Source: Enterocloster lavalensis (GTDB lineage Bacteria > Bacillota > Clostridia > Lachnospirales > Lachnospiraceae). From it: a stretch of DNA of 64,000 bases. Made by a program: the position numbers and the translations under genes. The notes below the pieces were generated by a model. The model ran no database searches. It was not told the DNA's origin and worked only from the letters and a program-made list of their open reading frames with translations. Location of the stretch: contig NZ_CABJCG010000025.1 in NCBI RefSeq assembly GCF_902364025.1, forward strand, positions 14,683 through 78,682, in the 5' to 3' direction. Every line of letters starts with the position of its first letter. The first letter of the stretch is position 1. Positions 18,176 to 26,446 of the stretch are shown piece by piece.

Positions 18176-19156
18176 TTAATAAGCCGCAATGGTATAAATA
18201 TGCTTTCCTCCGTTTAACGGCCCCTTCTTTAAGTCTTCCAGGGTCTCCTCGGTGAACCGCTGGGTCACCTTGTCACACTCCGGCAGAACCCCTGCCGGCC
18301 ATTTCTCGTGGATATCGTTGACCAGCTTCTCCAGGTAATCCAACAGCGCCTCAGTGGCCGGGATGGCCTTCTCGGCGGTGGCCAGTTTCGCCTTGCCCAC
18401 AACGCCCTCGGGGTTGCCCACCACCTCGATGGTGCCGGCGCCTGCGTGGCAGTACCATTTCACAGCCCGTCCGTAAATATTTCCGGCGTTGTCGATATGG
18501 CCCGGAGGCAGGAAGGTGTGCAGATCCGTATCCGGCGCGTCCTCCATGTGGATCATCTCCGGGAACAGGGCCAGTGAGAAGGAGGTCTCCTGCTCATCCG
18601 CGTGGTTAAAGGGCGTCTCGAACCTGCACTTGGGATCGCCAACCTTCAGATACTCGGGGATTGCGTAGTACCAGTTCACATTCATCATCACGGCCGGAAC
18701 CTGGTACTTTCTGGCGAACTGATGGATGGCGGTAGGAATCACGTACTCCTGGCCGTGTCCGTTTAACAGGATGATCTTGCGGTAACCGGCGTTCCAGAAT
18801 CCGGCCAGCACCTGGGCGATGTAATCGCAGAAAGTGTTCTCGTTGATCGGAATGGTTCCGGGCATACCCATGTGGTGATAGGGATGGGAGCCGAACCAGA
18901 TGGGCTGGGAAACGGTACAGCCGGTCTTTTTAGCCACCTGCTCCGCCATGCGGGTCACCAGGAAGGTGTCCTCGCCGTAACAGGCGTGGGCGCCGTGGCA
19001 CTCGGTGGAGCCGATGGGAAGAATCAGGATATCGTTCTCCTTTAAGCGCTCCTCGCTCTGCTTCATTGTCATGTTCTGGAAATAAATGGGTTCGTCGGAA
19101 TCCATATACCCCGCTACCTTTACCTCCTGTGGATAAGGAATCTGCCACTTGCTCAT
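18176..19156 (-). CDS. Creatininase-family hydrolase, IolN-like candidate
   Basis: A 326-residue creatininase-fold protein. Conserved metal and catalytic segments are ILPIGSTECHGAHACYGEDT, GSHPYHHMGMPGTIPI, ILLNGHGQE and the later ADEQETSFSLALFPE. The family includes creatininase, FAPy deformylase, MftE and the Thermotoga ring-opening 3-dehydro-scyllo-inosose hydrolase IolN. Here the neighbours are two zinc dehydrogenases, a KDPG-type aldolase, a DgoK kinase and a sugar importer, with no creatine genes, so hydrolytic opening of a diketo-cyclitol (or of a lactone-like ring) is the best inference. The family is firm, the reaction is not. It lies 55 bp after the aldolase gene. Confidence 0.8.
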   Translation of the reverse strand: MSKWQIPYPQEVKVAGYMDSDEPIYFQNMTMKQSEERLKENDILILPIGSTECHGAHACYGEDTFLVTRMAEQVAKKTGCTVSQPIWFGSHPYHHMGMPGTIPINENTFCDYIAQVLAGFWNAGYRKIILLNGHGQEYVIPTAIHQFARKYQVPAVMMNVNWYYAIPEYLKVGDPKCRFETPFNHADEQETSFSLALFPEMIHMEDAPDTDLHTFLPPGHIDNAGNIYGRAVKWYCHAGAGTIEVVGNPEGVVGKAKLATAEKAIPATEALLDYLEKLVNDIHEKWPAGVLPECDKVTQRFTEETLEDLKKGPLNGGKHIYTIAAY

Positions 19157-19211
19157 AAAACTACCTCCTAAATTTTATTTTATCTTGATTATCTTAATGG
19201 ATAAGACCAAT

Positions 19212-19868
19212 CTACAAACCTGCCGCGCCCGCTGCAAACCGCCGCGCCGCCGCCGTTAGATCCCCAAACCGCTTTTCGCGGACCGCCGTGAGATCCACCA
19301 GATTCCCGCCGATTCCCAGGGAAACGCACCCGGCCCGGATGAAATCCCCCGCGTTCTCCGGGGTGATCCCTCCCACCGCGCAGAACGGAATATGGGGAAG
19401 GGGCCCCTTAAGCGCTTTTATGTAATCCACCCCCAGAAGCCCAGCCGGAAACAGCTTGACGATGTCCGCGCCCCACCGGTAAGCCTGTACGGCCTCCGAG
19501 GGGGTGAAGGTCCCGGGGATCGACACCTTTCCGAGGTCCCTGGTCAGGCGGATCACCCCCTGGTCCAGGCTGGGGGAAATGATATAATCCGCCCCGGCTG
19601 CCACAGCCCGCCGCGTCTCTTCTTCATCGAGAACCGTACCGGCCCCCAGGCAGACCGCATCCCCCATCCGCTCCCGCAGCCAGGCGATCGAGCGGTAGGT
19701 TTCCTCCGGCCCGTCTTTCGTCCGGTGGTCCACCGTGATCTCCATGCAGGTGATTCCCCCCGCAGCCAGGGCGAGCGCCACCTCGCCGATGGACGCTGTC
19801 TCAACGCCGCGGACAATGGCGATGATCTTCTCCCGCCTCATCCGCTCTAAAACCAATTCTCTGTCCAT
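19212..19868 (-). CDS. KDPG/KDPGal-type aldolase
   Basis: A 218-residue class I aldolase. The Schiff-base lysine is K138 in ADIVKLFPAG, the base is E43 in CMEITVDH, and R20 lies in IAIVRG. GAGTVLD and AVGGITPEN complete the family pattern. It cleaves a 2-keto-3-deoxy-6-phospho sugar acid to pyruvate and glyceraldehyde 3-phosphate, consistent with the DgoK kinase of the same operon. Its GGGGAGG ribosome site overlaps the SDR stop codon, so the two genes are tightly linked. Confidence 0.93.
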   Translation of the reverse strand: MDRELVLERMRREKIIAIVRGVETASIGEVALALAAGGITCMEITVDHRTKDGPEETYRSIAWLRERMGDAVCLGAGTVLDEEETRRAVAAGADYIISPSLDQGVIRLTRDLGKVSIPGTFTPSEAVQAYRWGADIVKLFPAGLLGVDYIKALKGPLPHIPFCAVGGITPENAGDFIRAGCVSLGIGGNLVDLTAVREKRFGDLTAAARRFAAGAAGL

Positions 19869-19870
19869 CC

Positions 19871-20626
19871 CTACCTCCCCAGATACCCGCCGTCAATGGG
19901 GATCACAGCGCCCGACACATAGTCGGAAGCCCGGGAAGCCAGGTAAATCACGGTCCCAATTAAATCCTCCGGCTGTCCCCAGCGGTGAGCCGGTATCCGA
20001 AGCGTGATCTCCCGGTAGCGCTCCTGGTCCGCCATCAGCGTGGTGTTTAACGCCGTATCCATATAGCCCGGGGCGATGGCGTTCACATTGATCCCATGCC
20101 CGGCCCACTCGTTGGAAAACGCCTTGGTCAGCTGGGCTACCGCTCCTTTTGAGGCAGCGTAGGGGGAACAGTTGAGGCCGCCGAAAAAGCTGAGCATGGA
20201 GGCCACGTTGATGATCTTTCCATAGCCCTTTTTCATCATCTCCCGGGCCGCCAGCCGGCTCATCTCAAAGAGAGCCGTGACGTTTAATTCCATCAGCCGG
20301 TCCCAGTCGCCCAGGTCAATCTCCTCCGCCCTGCCCCGCACCTGCATCCCGGCGTTGTTAATCAGAATATCCACTCCGCCCAGAAGCCGGAGACACTGCC
20401 CGAACCCTCTTTTCAAATCTTCCCGGTCCGTGAGGTTGGCCTGAACTCCCACAAGTTCCCTGCCGTCCCCACACATGCGCTTTGCAATCTCCCCGATATC
20501 CGGCCGGATATCGATAAGCGCCACCCTGGCTCCCGCCTCCGCAAGCCCCGCGGCCATGCTGTTCCCCAGACCTGCGCCCGCTCCGGTGACAATAGCCGTC
20601 TTCCCTGTCAGCCTAAAGGCCTCCAT
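19871..20626 (-). CDS. Short-chain dehydrogenase, gluconate 5-dehydrogenase/KduD-like
   Basis: A classical SDR of 251 residues when started at the ATG at 20624-20626, which has GAGGAGGAG upstream; the frame is open 105 nt further through the promoter region and that part is discarded. It shows TGAGAGLG (14-21), NNAG (90-93) and the catalytic S143, Y156, K160. The relatives I recognise reduce 5-keto-gluconates or oxidise 2-deoxygluconate. As first gene of the operon it may interconvert a keto and a hydroxy hexonate made by the hydrolase. The precise substrate is unproven. Confidence 0.85.
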   Translation of the reverse strand: MEAFRLTGKTAIVTGAGAGLGNSMAAGLAEAGARVALIDIRPDIGEIAKRMCGDGRELVGVQANLTDREDLKRGFGQCLRLLGGVDILINNAGMQVRGRAEEIDLGDWDRLMELNVTALFEMSRLAAREMMKKGYGKIINVASMLSFFGGLNCSPYAASKGAVAQLTKAFSNEWAGHGINVNAIAPGYMDTALNTTLMADQERYREITLRIPAHRWGQPEDLIGTVIYLASRASDYVSGAVIPIDGGYLGR

Positions 20627-20682
20627 AATGCTCCTCCTCTCCTGCCGCTTACAAATCGTATCTGTATTCCGTTTGTATTCCA

Positions 20683-20694
20683 TTGGTATACCAA
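20683..20694. promoter_or_regulatory. GntR/UxuR-type operator TTGGTATACCAA
   Basis: A perfect 12-bp palindrome, identical to the core of the ExuR/UxuR operator known from enterobacteria. It begins 8 bp downstream of the -10 box of the SDR operon, so a bound repressor would cover the start of transcription. The GntR gene at 21046 is the obvious ligand. Confidence 0.75.
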
Positions 20695-20702
20695 CTGTTT
20701 GT

Positions 20703-20731
20703 AATATAGCACATGTGCATATAATTATCAA
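20703..20731 (-). promoter_or_regulatory. Promoter of the 11-gene sugar-acid operon
   Basis: On the minus strand TTGATA (20726-20731), a 17-nt spacer and TATATT (20703-20708) fit sigma-A well. The spacer carries the palindrome GCACATGTGC. About 95 nt separate the start site from the SDR ATG. Confidence 0.75.
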
Positions 20732-21045
20732 GTATTTTTTTCATTTTTTTATATTTACAACATCTTACAGTTTTTTGGTTGACTTTTTTTTGACGAATAC
20801 TATATACTGTACCTATGAATCGCCCACATTTGTATTCTGTTTGACCAACATTTTTATCAGCTATACTTTTCTGAATTTTCCATCTATAATAGAAACATAA
20901 ACGTGGCGGTTCAGCATGCCTGCCTTTGGTACCGCTGTAAGCAAAATTCCCTGGCCGGCGGCGTTTCGGCCGGAATGTTTGCCTGCGGCCGCGCAGGCGC
21001 TGGACTGCTGCCAGAAACCATATGAGGTAAGAAAGTGAGTTGTTT
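20732..21045 (+). other. Intergenic region upstream of the GntR gene
   Basis: About 310 bp without a supported gene. A possible plus-strand promoter is TTGACT near 20779 with TATACT 18 nt later. The stretch then holds a second TTTGTATTC half-site near 20830, a TATAAT near 20885, and a GC-rich hairpin-forming segment (GCCTGC...GCAGGC near 20982-21000). The gntR message would have a long leader. Confidence 0.4.
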
Positions 21046-21744
21046 ATGAGTGCACCGACGACTGCGCATGCAGAAAAATCCAAGAAGCAGATCGCTTATG
21101 AGATGCTGAAAGAAAAAATTATCACCAATCAATTAGCGCCCGGCACCATGCTGGTGGAGCGGCAGCTGTGCGAGATGTTAAATTCCAGCCGGACCCCCAT
21201 CCGCGAGGCCATCCAGCAGCTGTCCGCGGACGGGCTTGTGACCTCTATCCCCACGGTGGGAAGCTACGTGTCCGAGATCCGCTACGAATATGTGATCCAG
21301 CTCTACGACGTCCGGGAATATCTGGAGGGACTGGCGGCGAAGCTCTGCGCCATCAACATCACGGACAGCCAGATCCAGGCCCTGAACCGCTGCTGGCTGA
21401 ATATGAACGACGACATCCGCACCAAGGACTACGACAAGCTGTTCCAGGAGGATTCCAATTTTCACCAGAACATCGTCGACTACTCCAGAAACGAGATTCT
21501 CCAAACCCTTTACGCCCCCTTGTCCAGCCAGATTTTCCGCATCACTTTCCTGACCGAGGACCGGGCCGACGGAATCGTCCGATCCCACGATTGCCATTTA
21601 AAGATTCTCCAGGCCATCACCCATCACCAGGCCGAGGAGGCGGAGAATCAGATGCGTGAACACCTGCGGACCAGCAAGATGCACCATCTGAAAAAGATGG
21701 CTCCCCATTTGTTCGGCACCACGCAGAATGGGATCGGACAATAG
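21046..21744 (+). CDS. GntR-family regulator, FadR subfamily (FCD domain)
   Basis: A 232-residue regulator with an N-terminal winged helix (about 12-75: PGTMLVERQLCEML, SRTPIREAIQQL, GLVTSIPTVGSYVSE) and a C-terminal helical FCD domain. The FCD metal-site residues are visible in EDSNFHQNI, RSHDCHLKI and MREHLRTSK. I start at the ATG at 21046; a TTG two codons earlier is the alternative. It is divergent from the sugar-acid operon and very probably represses it through the TTGGTATACCAA site, with a sugar acid as inducer. FCD regulators commonly bind small organic or sugar acids, consistent with the pathway. Confidence 0.9.
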   Translation: MSAPTTAHAEKSKKQIAYEMLKEKIITNQLAPGTMLVERQLCEMLNSSRTPIREAIQQLSADGLVTSIPTVGSYVSEIRYEYVIQLYDVREYLEGLAAKLCAINITDSQIQALNRCWLNMNDDIRTKDYDKLFQEDSNFHQNIVDYSRNEILQTLYAPLSSQIFRITFLTEDRADGIVRSHDCHLKILQAITHHQAEEAENQMREHLRTSKMHHLKKMAPHLFGTTQNGIGQ

Positions 21745-21785
21745 CGTGACAGTGGCCGCGCTAAAACATATGCTCACAGCACATA

Positions 21786-21831
21786 AGAAAACAGGGCAAG
21801 CCCCACATTACCGGGCCAGCCCTGTTTCTTT
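21786..21831. terminator. Bidirectional terminator between gntR and nfnB
   Basis: AAACAGGGC (21789-21797) pairs with GCCCTGTTT (21819-21827), and the inner bases pair further. T-rich sequence follows on the plus strand and A-rich sequence precedes it. It lies between two convergent genes. Confidence 0.75.
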
Positions 21832-21876
21832 ATTCCCCACGGCGCACCCTGCGCCGCCTTCATTTCAATCTATCTG

Positions 21877-23262
21877 TTATTTCCCACTCAAAAACTCATC
21901 AATTCCTCGCGCTCCCGCTCTTCCAGCCTCCATGGCCAAAATCACGGTAGCAGCTCCGGTCACGGCGTCTCCGCCCGCGTACACGCCTTCCTTGGTGGTC
22001 TTGCCGTTGGCCTCGTCGGCCACGATGCATTTCCACTTATTCGTCTCCAGTCCCTCAGTGGTGGACGAGATCAGCGGGTTGGGAGAAGTTCCCAGGGACA
22101 TGATCACGGTGTCCACCTCGATGGTGTAGTCGGAACCGGCGACCTCCACGGGTCTGCGGCGTCCGGAAGCGTCGGGCTCGCCCAGCTCCATCTTGCGCAC
22201 CACCATGCCCTTCACCCAGTCGTTCTCGTCGGTGAGAATCTCCACCGGGTTGGTCAGAAGGTCGAAAATGATGCCCTCCTCCTTGGCGTGGTGAACCTCC
22301 TCCACACGGGCCGGAAGCTCGGCTTCACTTCTTCTGTATACGATATGTACCTCAGCGCCCAGGCGCAGCGCGGTTCTGGCCGCGTCCATGGCCACGTTTC
22401 CGCCGCCCACCACGGCCACCTTCTTGCCGATGAAAATGGGGGTGTCATAGTCGTCGCGGAAAGCCTTCATCAGGTTGCTTCTGGTCAGGTACTCGTTGGC
22501 AGAGAACACGCCGTTGGCATTTTCCCCGGGGATACCCATGAACTTGGGAAGGCCCGCGCCGGAACCGATGAATACGGCCTGGTAGCCCTCCTCGTCGATC
22601 AGCTCGTCGATGGTCACGGACTTGCCGATAATCACGTTGGTCTCGATCTCAACGCCCAGCTTCTTCACGTTCTCGATCTCCGGGCGAACCACGCCGAGCT
22701 TGGGCAGACGGAACTCCGGGATGCCGTAGGTCAGAACGCCGCCCGGCTCGTGGAGTGCCTCGAAAATGGTCACCTCGTAGCCCATTTTCGCCAGATCGCC
22801 GGCGCAGGTCAGGCCTGCGGGGCCGGAACCGATCACAGCCACCTTCTTGCCGTTGGTTTTCTCAGGTTTAGCGGGCACAAAGCCGTTCTCCCGGGACCAG
22901 TCGGCCACAAAGCGCTCCAGCTTGCCGATGGAGATCGGCTCGCCCTTGATTCCGCGGATGCACTTGCCCTCGCACTGGCTCTCCTGGGGGCACACGCGGC
23001 CGCAGACAGCCGGAAGGGCGCTGGACTTGGCGATGGTGGCGGCCGCCTCGGCGAACTGTCCCTCCTTCACCTCGTGGATGAACTTGGGAATGTCGATGGC
23101 AACGGGACAGCCCTTGATACACTGGGCATTCTTACAGTTGATGCAGCGGGCGGCCTCAGCCTGGGCCTCCTCCTGATTGTATCCAAGGCAGACCTCCTCA
23201 AAATTGGTGGCTCTCACCTTGGGATCCTGTTCTCTAACCGGTACTTTCTTTAAAACGTCCAT
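21877..23262 (-). CDS. nfnB: NfnB: large subunit of ferredoxin:NADP+ transhydrogenase (GltD-like)
   Basis: A 461-residue flavoprotein of the glutamate-synthase small-subunit family. Cysteines C40, C43, C48, C52 and C87, C91, C97, C101 would bind two [4Fe-4S] clusters. VIGSGPAGLTCAG and VVGGGNVAMDAA are the FAD and NADPH sites. Because the gene is coupled (TAATG overlap) to an NfnA-like partner and no large glutamate synthase subunit is nearby, electron-bifurcating NfnB is more likely than GltD. It balances NADH, NADPH and reduced ferredoxin in the cytoplasm. Many databases would label it glutamate synthase. Confidence 0.88.
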   Translation of the reverse strand: MDVLKKVPVREQDPKVRATNFEEVCLGYNQEEAQAEAARCINCKNAQCIKGCPVAIDIPKFIHEVKEGQFAEAAATIAKSSALPAVCGRVCPQESQCEGKCIRGIKGEPISIGKLERFVADWSRENGFVPAKPEKTNGKKVAVIGSGPAGLTCAGDLAKMGYEVTIFEALHEPGGVLTYGIPEFRLPKLGVVRPEIENVKKLGVEIETNVIIGKSVTIDELIDEEGYQAVFIGSGAGLPKFMGIPGENANGVFSANEYLTRSNLMKAFRDDYDTPIFIGKKVAVVGGGNVAMDAARTALRLGAEVHIVYRRSEAELPARVEEVHHAKEEGIIFDLLTNPVEILTDENDWVKGMVVRKMELGEPDASGRRRPVEVAGSDYTIEVDTVIMSLGTSPNPLISSTTEGLETNKWKCIVADEANGKTTKEGVYAGGDAVTGAATVILAMEAGRAGARGIDEFLSGK

Positions 23263-24152
23263 TATTCCTCACCTCCGCAATGTCCGCATCCGCCGTGATG
23301 GGTGTCGCCCTCGCGTAGTCTCAGCAGGGCGCGCCCTTCTTCCGTCTTGTACATCTGCTGGCGCTTCATGGCCTGATCGAAGTCCACCAGATGTCCGTCG
23401 AACTCAGGACCGTCCACGCAGGCGAACTTCACCTTGCCGCCCACGCTGACGCGGCAGGCGCCGCACATTCCGGTGCCGTCCACCATGATGGGGTTTAAGC
23501 TGACAATGGTGGGAAGGCCCAGCTCCTTGGTCAGCTTGCAGACAAACTTCATCATGATCATGGGGCCGATGGCGACGCAGACGTCGTATTTCTTGCCCTG
23601 GTTCACCACCAGATCCTTGATCACCTCGGTCACCATACCCTTGCGCTCGTAGGAACCGTCGTCGGTGGTCACGTACAGATTGCCGGCAACCGCGCGCAGC
23701 TCGTCCTCCAGGATCAGCAGGCTTTTGGTCTTGGAGCCCTCGATCACATCCACATCAACGCCGTGCTGCTTCAGCCATTTCACCTGGGGATACACGGGTG
23801 CGGAGCCCACGCCGCCCGCCACAAACAGATAGCGGCGCTTCTTCACTTCCTCCAGATCGTCCTTCACGAACTCGGAAGGCTGACCTAAGGGGCCTACGAA
23901 ATCCTGGAAATAATCTCCCGCCTTCATACCGGCCATGCGCTCGGTGGAAGCGCCCACCGTCTGGAATACGATGGTTACCAGGCCCTTCTCGCGGTCATAG
24001 TCACAGATGGTCAGAGGGATTCTCTCTCCGATCTCATCCATCTTAACGATTACAAATTCTCCCGGCTGACATGCCTTCGCCACGCGGGGCGCTTCCACGT
24101 CCATCAGGTAGATCTTGTCTGCCAGGCATTCCGCCTTAACAATCTTGTACAT
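23262..24152 (-). CDS. nfnA: NfnA: FAD/[2Fe-2S] subunit of ferredoxin:NADP+ transhydrogenase
   Basis: A 296-residue ferredoxin-NADP reductase-like protein. ERIPLTICDYD is the FAD-binding segment, FVAGGVGSAPVYP binds the nucleotide, and C230, C233 and C245 supply the [2Fe-2S] site. The tail THHGGCGHCGGEE is Cys/His-rich and could bind an extra metal. It is translationally coupled to nfnB. Dihydroorotate dehydrogenase electron-transfer subunits (PyrK) are relatives, but the partner gene points to NfnAB. Confidence 0.88.
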   Translation of the reverse strand: MYKIVKAECLADKIYLMDVEAPRVAKACQPGEFVIVKMDEIGERIPLTICDYDREKGLVTIVFQTVGASTERMAGMKAGDYFQDFVGPLGQPSEFVKDDLEEVKKRRYLFVAGGVGSAPVYPQVKWLKQHGVDVDVIEGSKTKSLLILEDELRAVAGNLYVTTDDGSYERKGMVTEVIKDLVVNQGKKYDVCVAIGPMIMMKFVCKLTKELGLPTIVSLNPIMVDGTGMCGACRVSVGGKVKFACVDGPEFDGHLVDFDQAMKRQQMYKTEEGRALLRLREGDTHHGGCGHCGGEE

Positions 24153-24190
24153 GGTTTTCCTCCTAATTTATCATCAGGCATTTTCGCCTG

Positions 24191-25105
24191 TTACTCACCG
24201 ATTGTGATGGAATAGCTCTTCTCCCAGCTCTCCCATGCCGGAAGCGTCACCACTCCCTCCCGGTCCTTAAGCTCCCCGGTATATCCCTCTGCGTCGCACC
24301 GGCCGTACCACGGCTCCAGGCACACGAAGGGGTGCGTGGCCTCCACCGACCAGACTCCCAGGTAGGGGAAATCGTCGCAGCACACGGTCACATAGGGTTT
24401 TCCGTCCAGCAGAAGGCTCACGCTTCCCACGGCCGCCTGGTCAAATATGTAGGTCAGCGCCCGGTCGAAGAAGCCCTTTGTCAGCGGCACCCGTCCGTCG
24501 GTCAGGGCCAGGGTTCCACCCAGCTCCTCCTGCTCGAACCCGTCGGCGTTCGGAGCCTGGTAATGCAGCCCGTCCTGGCAGGTTCCGGCTCTCGTCCCGG
24601 TCTTGTTGAATTCAAAGGTGTAGTCGTAAATGGTCCGCCCCTCAGGCACCCGGAACGCGGGATGTCCCCCCGCCATGAACAGCAGGTCCTCGGAGCCGGT
24701 ATTGTTCACCCTCCACATCACCTGAATGGTGCGGCCCTCCAGACGGTGGCCCACCTCCAGCTCAAAGTGGAAGGGATATTTGGAAAATGTCTCCGGCGTG
24801 TCCTTAAGCCGGTACCAGCACTCGTCCATGTCGCAGAGCAACGGCTCGAACTCCATGTCTCTGGCAAAGCCGTGGGCGCCCATGGGGTAGTCCTTCTCCT
24901 GGTGGCGGTATTTGCCATCGTAGCATTTCCCCACAAAGGGGAACAGAATCGGCGCGTGCCGGTTCCAGACCGCCGGGTCCGCGTTCCAGAGAAGCTCACG
25001 CCCCGCCTTCTTGTCGTAGATCCGGGCCAGCTCCGCTCCGTGGCGGTTCACCGCTACCAGCAGGTCCTCATTTTCCAGGGTAAAAATCTGTCCGTCGTGT
25101 TTCAT
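24191..25105 (-). CDS. Aldose 1-epimerase family protein (LacX-like)
   Basis: A 304-residue galactose-mutarotase-fold protein. HAPILFPFVGKC, the catalytic-type histidine in GAHGFARDM, GGHPAFRVP and LEPWYGRCD match the LacX branch of aldose epimerases. It probably interconverts anomers of a free or phosphorylated hexose. It is the last complete gene before nfnA (38-bp gap) and seems functionally unrelated to its neighbours. Confidence 0.85.
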   Translation of the reverse strand: MKHDGQIFTLENEDLLVAVNRHGAELARIYDKKAGRELLWNADPAVWNRHAPILFPFVGKCYDGKYRHQEKDYPMGAHGFARDMEFEPLLCDMDECWYRLKDTPETFSKYPFHFELEVGHRLEGRTIQVMWRVNNTGSEDLLFMAGGHPAFRVPEGRTIYDYTFEFNKTGTRAGTCQDGLHYQAPNADGFEQEELGGTLALTDGRVPLTKGFFDRALTYIFDQAAVGSVSLLLDGKPYVTVCCDDFPYLGVWSVEATHPFVCLEPWYGRCDAEGYTGELKDREGVVTLPAWESWEKSYSITIGE

Positions 25106-25231
25106 TCACAAATCCCCCATTCTGCTTTCGCATTGATTTTATATTACCATTTTCATTTCAGACTTACAATAGTTTTTCCAAAGAAATCTAAAAGTTTTTT
25201 AGATATTTATTACTTTTTACAATTTTTTTGT

Positions 25232-25723
25232 TCATCTGATCCGCTCATACCGGCGAAAATAATAGCAGAGGTCAAAATACGTCTGCTCGTCGCTCTCCTC
25301 CGCCAGCCGCCAGTCCGGGTTCTCATCCAGGTTGGGGAACAGGGTGTCCGCGTCGTAGACATATTCCACAAAGGTCACATGGGCGGTATCGCAGTAGGGT
25401 AAGAACTGCTCGTAAATGCTCTGGCCGCCGATGATGAAAATGTCCTCCGGGTCCTTTCCCTCCAAAAGACTGAGGGCCTCCTCCACGCTGTGGCAGACCG
25501 CAGCGCCCTTTACCCGGTAGTTCTCGTCCCGGGTCAGCACGATGTTTTCCCGCTTTCCAAGGGGCTGGCCGCCCGGAAGGCTCTCCAGGGTCTTGCGGCC
25601 CATGACCACGGTTTTGCCGGTGGTCTCCTTCATAAACAGCTGCCGGTCCGCGGGGATGTTCACCAGCAGGCGGCCGTCCTTTCCGATGGCCCAGTTTTGA
25701 TCAACTGCAACGATCAGGTTCAT
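25232..25723 (-). CDS. folA: Dihydrofolate reductase
   Basis: A 163-residue DHFR with MNLIVAVDQNWAIGKDGRLL, the NADPH-binding VVMGRKTLESLP and IFIIGGQSIYEQ. It regenerates tetrahydrofolate for thymidylate and purine synthesis. It follows the ThyX-like gene by 90 bp in the same direction, a logical pairing for thymidylate metabolism. Confidence 0.95.
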   Translation of the reverse strand: MNLIVAVDQNWAIGKDGRLLVNIPADRQLFMKETTGKTVVMGRKTLESLPGGQPLGKRENIVLTRDENYRVKGAAVCHSVEEALSLLEGKDPEDIFIIGGQSIYEQFLPYCDTAHVTFVEYVYDADTLFPNLDENPDWRLAEESDEQTYFDLCYYFRRYERIR

Positions 25724-25813
25724 GCCGTATCCTCCTTCACTGCATTATGCTTCATTCCGCTTCCTACTGCGCCGTTTTGTGCTTCCTGCCGCTTCCCTGC
25801 GCAGCGATGTACT

Positions 25814-26446
25814 TCACGCCTCTTCCTCCTCCGCCGCGATCAGCTCCTTACCGTAAGGAAGGGTGAGAATCCAGTCGCAGAAGGTGTGCCACTCCAGAAG
25901 CTTATGGTTCCTTCTGGCGAAATATATGTTGATCAGCGTCTCATAGTTGAAGGTGCAGGTGCGCATCTGGTTGTAGCTGGAGGGAAGCAGCTGGATTAAA
26001 TCGTACCAGTCCTCCTTGTTCTTTCCCTCGTTCACGTAGCGCAGCCGGATCTCCTCCAGCTTTGCGATCACGGTCTCAAAATATGCCAGGGTTCCCTCCG
26101 TCATGTGGTCGCAGCTGAAATCGCTGAGCTCGAAGGGTTTGCTGTGTATTTTATGCATGGTGCTGGTGGAGTTGGCCACGGTGGCCACCTTGTAGGTGTC
26201 GTACTCCTTCCACCAGTACAGCGGGGCGGTGACGTCCACGGAAACGAACACCTGGCGCAGGAACTTGCGGTGGTCGCTTCCGGCCTTGCGCAGCCTCCGG
26301 GCCAGATCCAGGTCGTTGGGCCCCAGCACGAACTGACCGTCCTCGTCGTAGCCGCTGTCCATCCTCCCCCAGCTGTTCATGGGATTGCGCGCGCCCCTGA
26401 TTGCGTTCTCCAGGTTCATCACGCTGGTTCTCTCTAATTGAATCAT
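25814..26446 (-). CDS. Divergent ThyX-like (flavin-dependent thymidylate synthase superfamily) protein
   Basis: A 210-residue protein when started at the ATG at 26444-26446, which has AAAGGAG 6 nt upstream. Its order of segments follows ThyX: HRKFLRQVFVSVDVTAPLYW aligns with the helix before the ThyX motif, DTYKVATVANSTSTMH takes the place of RHRxxSxNxxS, and LPSSYNQMRTCTFNYETLIN with the following NHKLLEWHTFCDW resembles the C-terminal FAD/dUMP region. The signature arginines are missing, so activity is uncertain. Its position next to folA supports a thymidylate role. The assignment rests on pattern alignment by eye. Confidence 0.6.
   Translation of the reverse strand: MIQLERTSVMNLENAIRGARNPMNSWGRMDSGYDEDGQFVLGPNDLDLARRLRKAGSDHRKFLRQVFVSVDVTAPLYWWKEYDTYKVATVANSTSTMHKIHSKPFELSDFSCDHMTEGTLAYFETVIAKLEEIRLRYVNEGKNKEDWYDLIQLLPSSYNQMRTCTFNYETLINIYFARRNHKLLEWHTFCDWILTLPYGKELIAAEEEEA

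Noticed and set aside
18176..19156. True creatininase (creatine metabolism)
   Set aside because: No creatinase or sarcosine genes are adjacent; the entire operon is for sugar-type carbon compounds.
21877..24152. Glutamate synthase small subunit with a dihydroorotate dehydrogenase subunit
   Set aside because: The two genes overlap as an nfnAB pair, and neither a glutamate synthase large subunit nor pyrD is adjacent.
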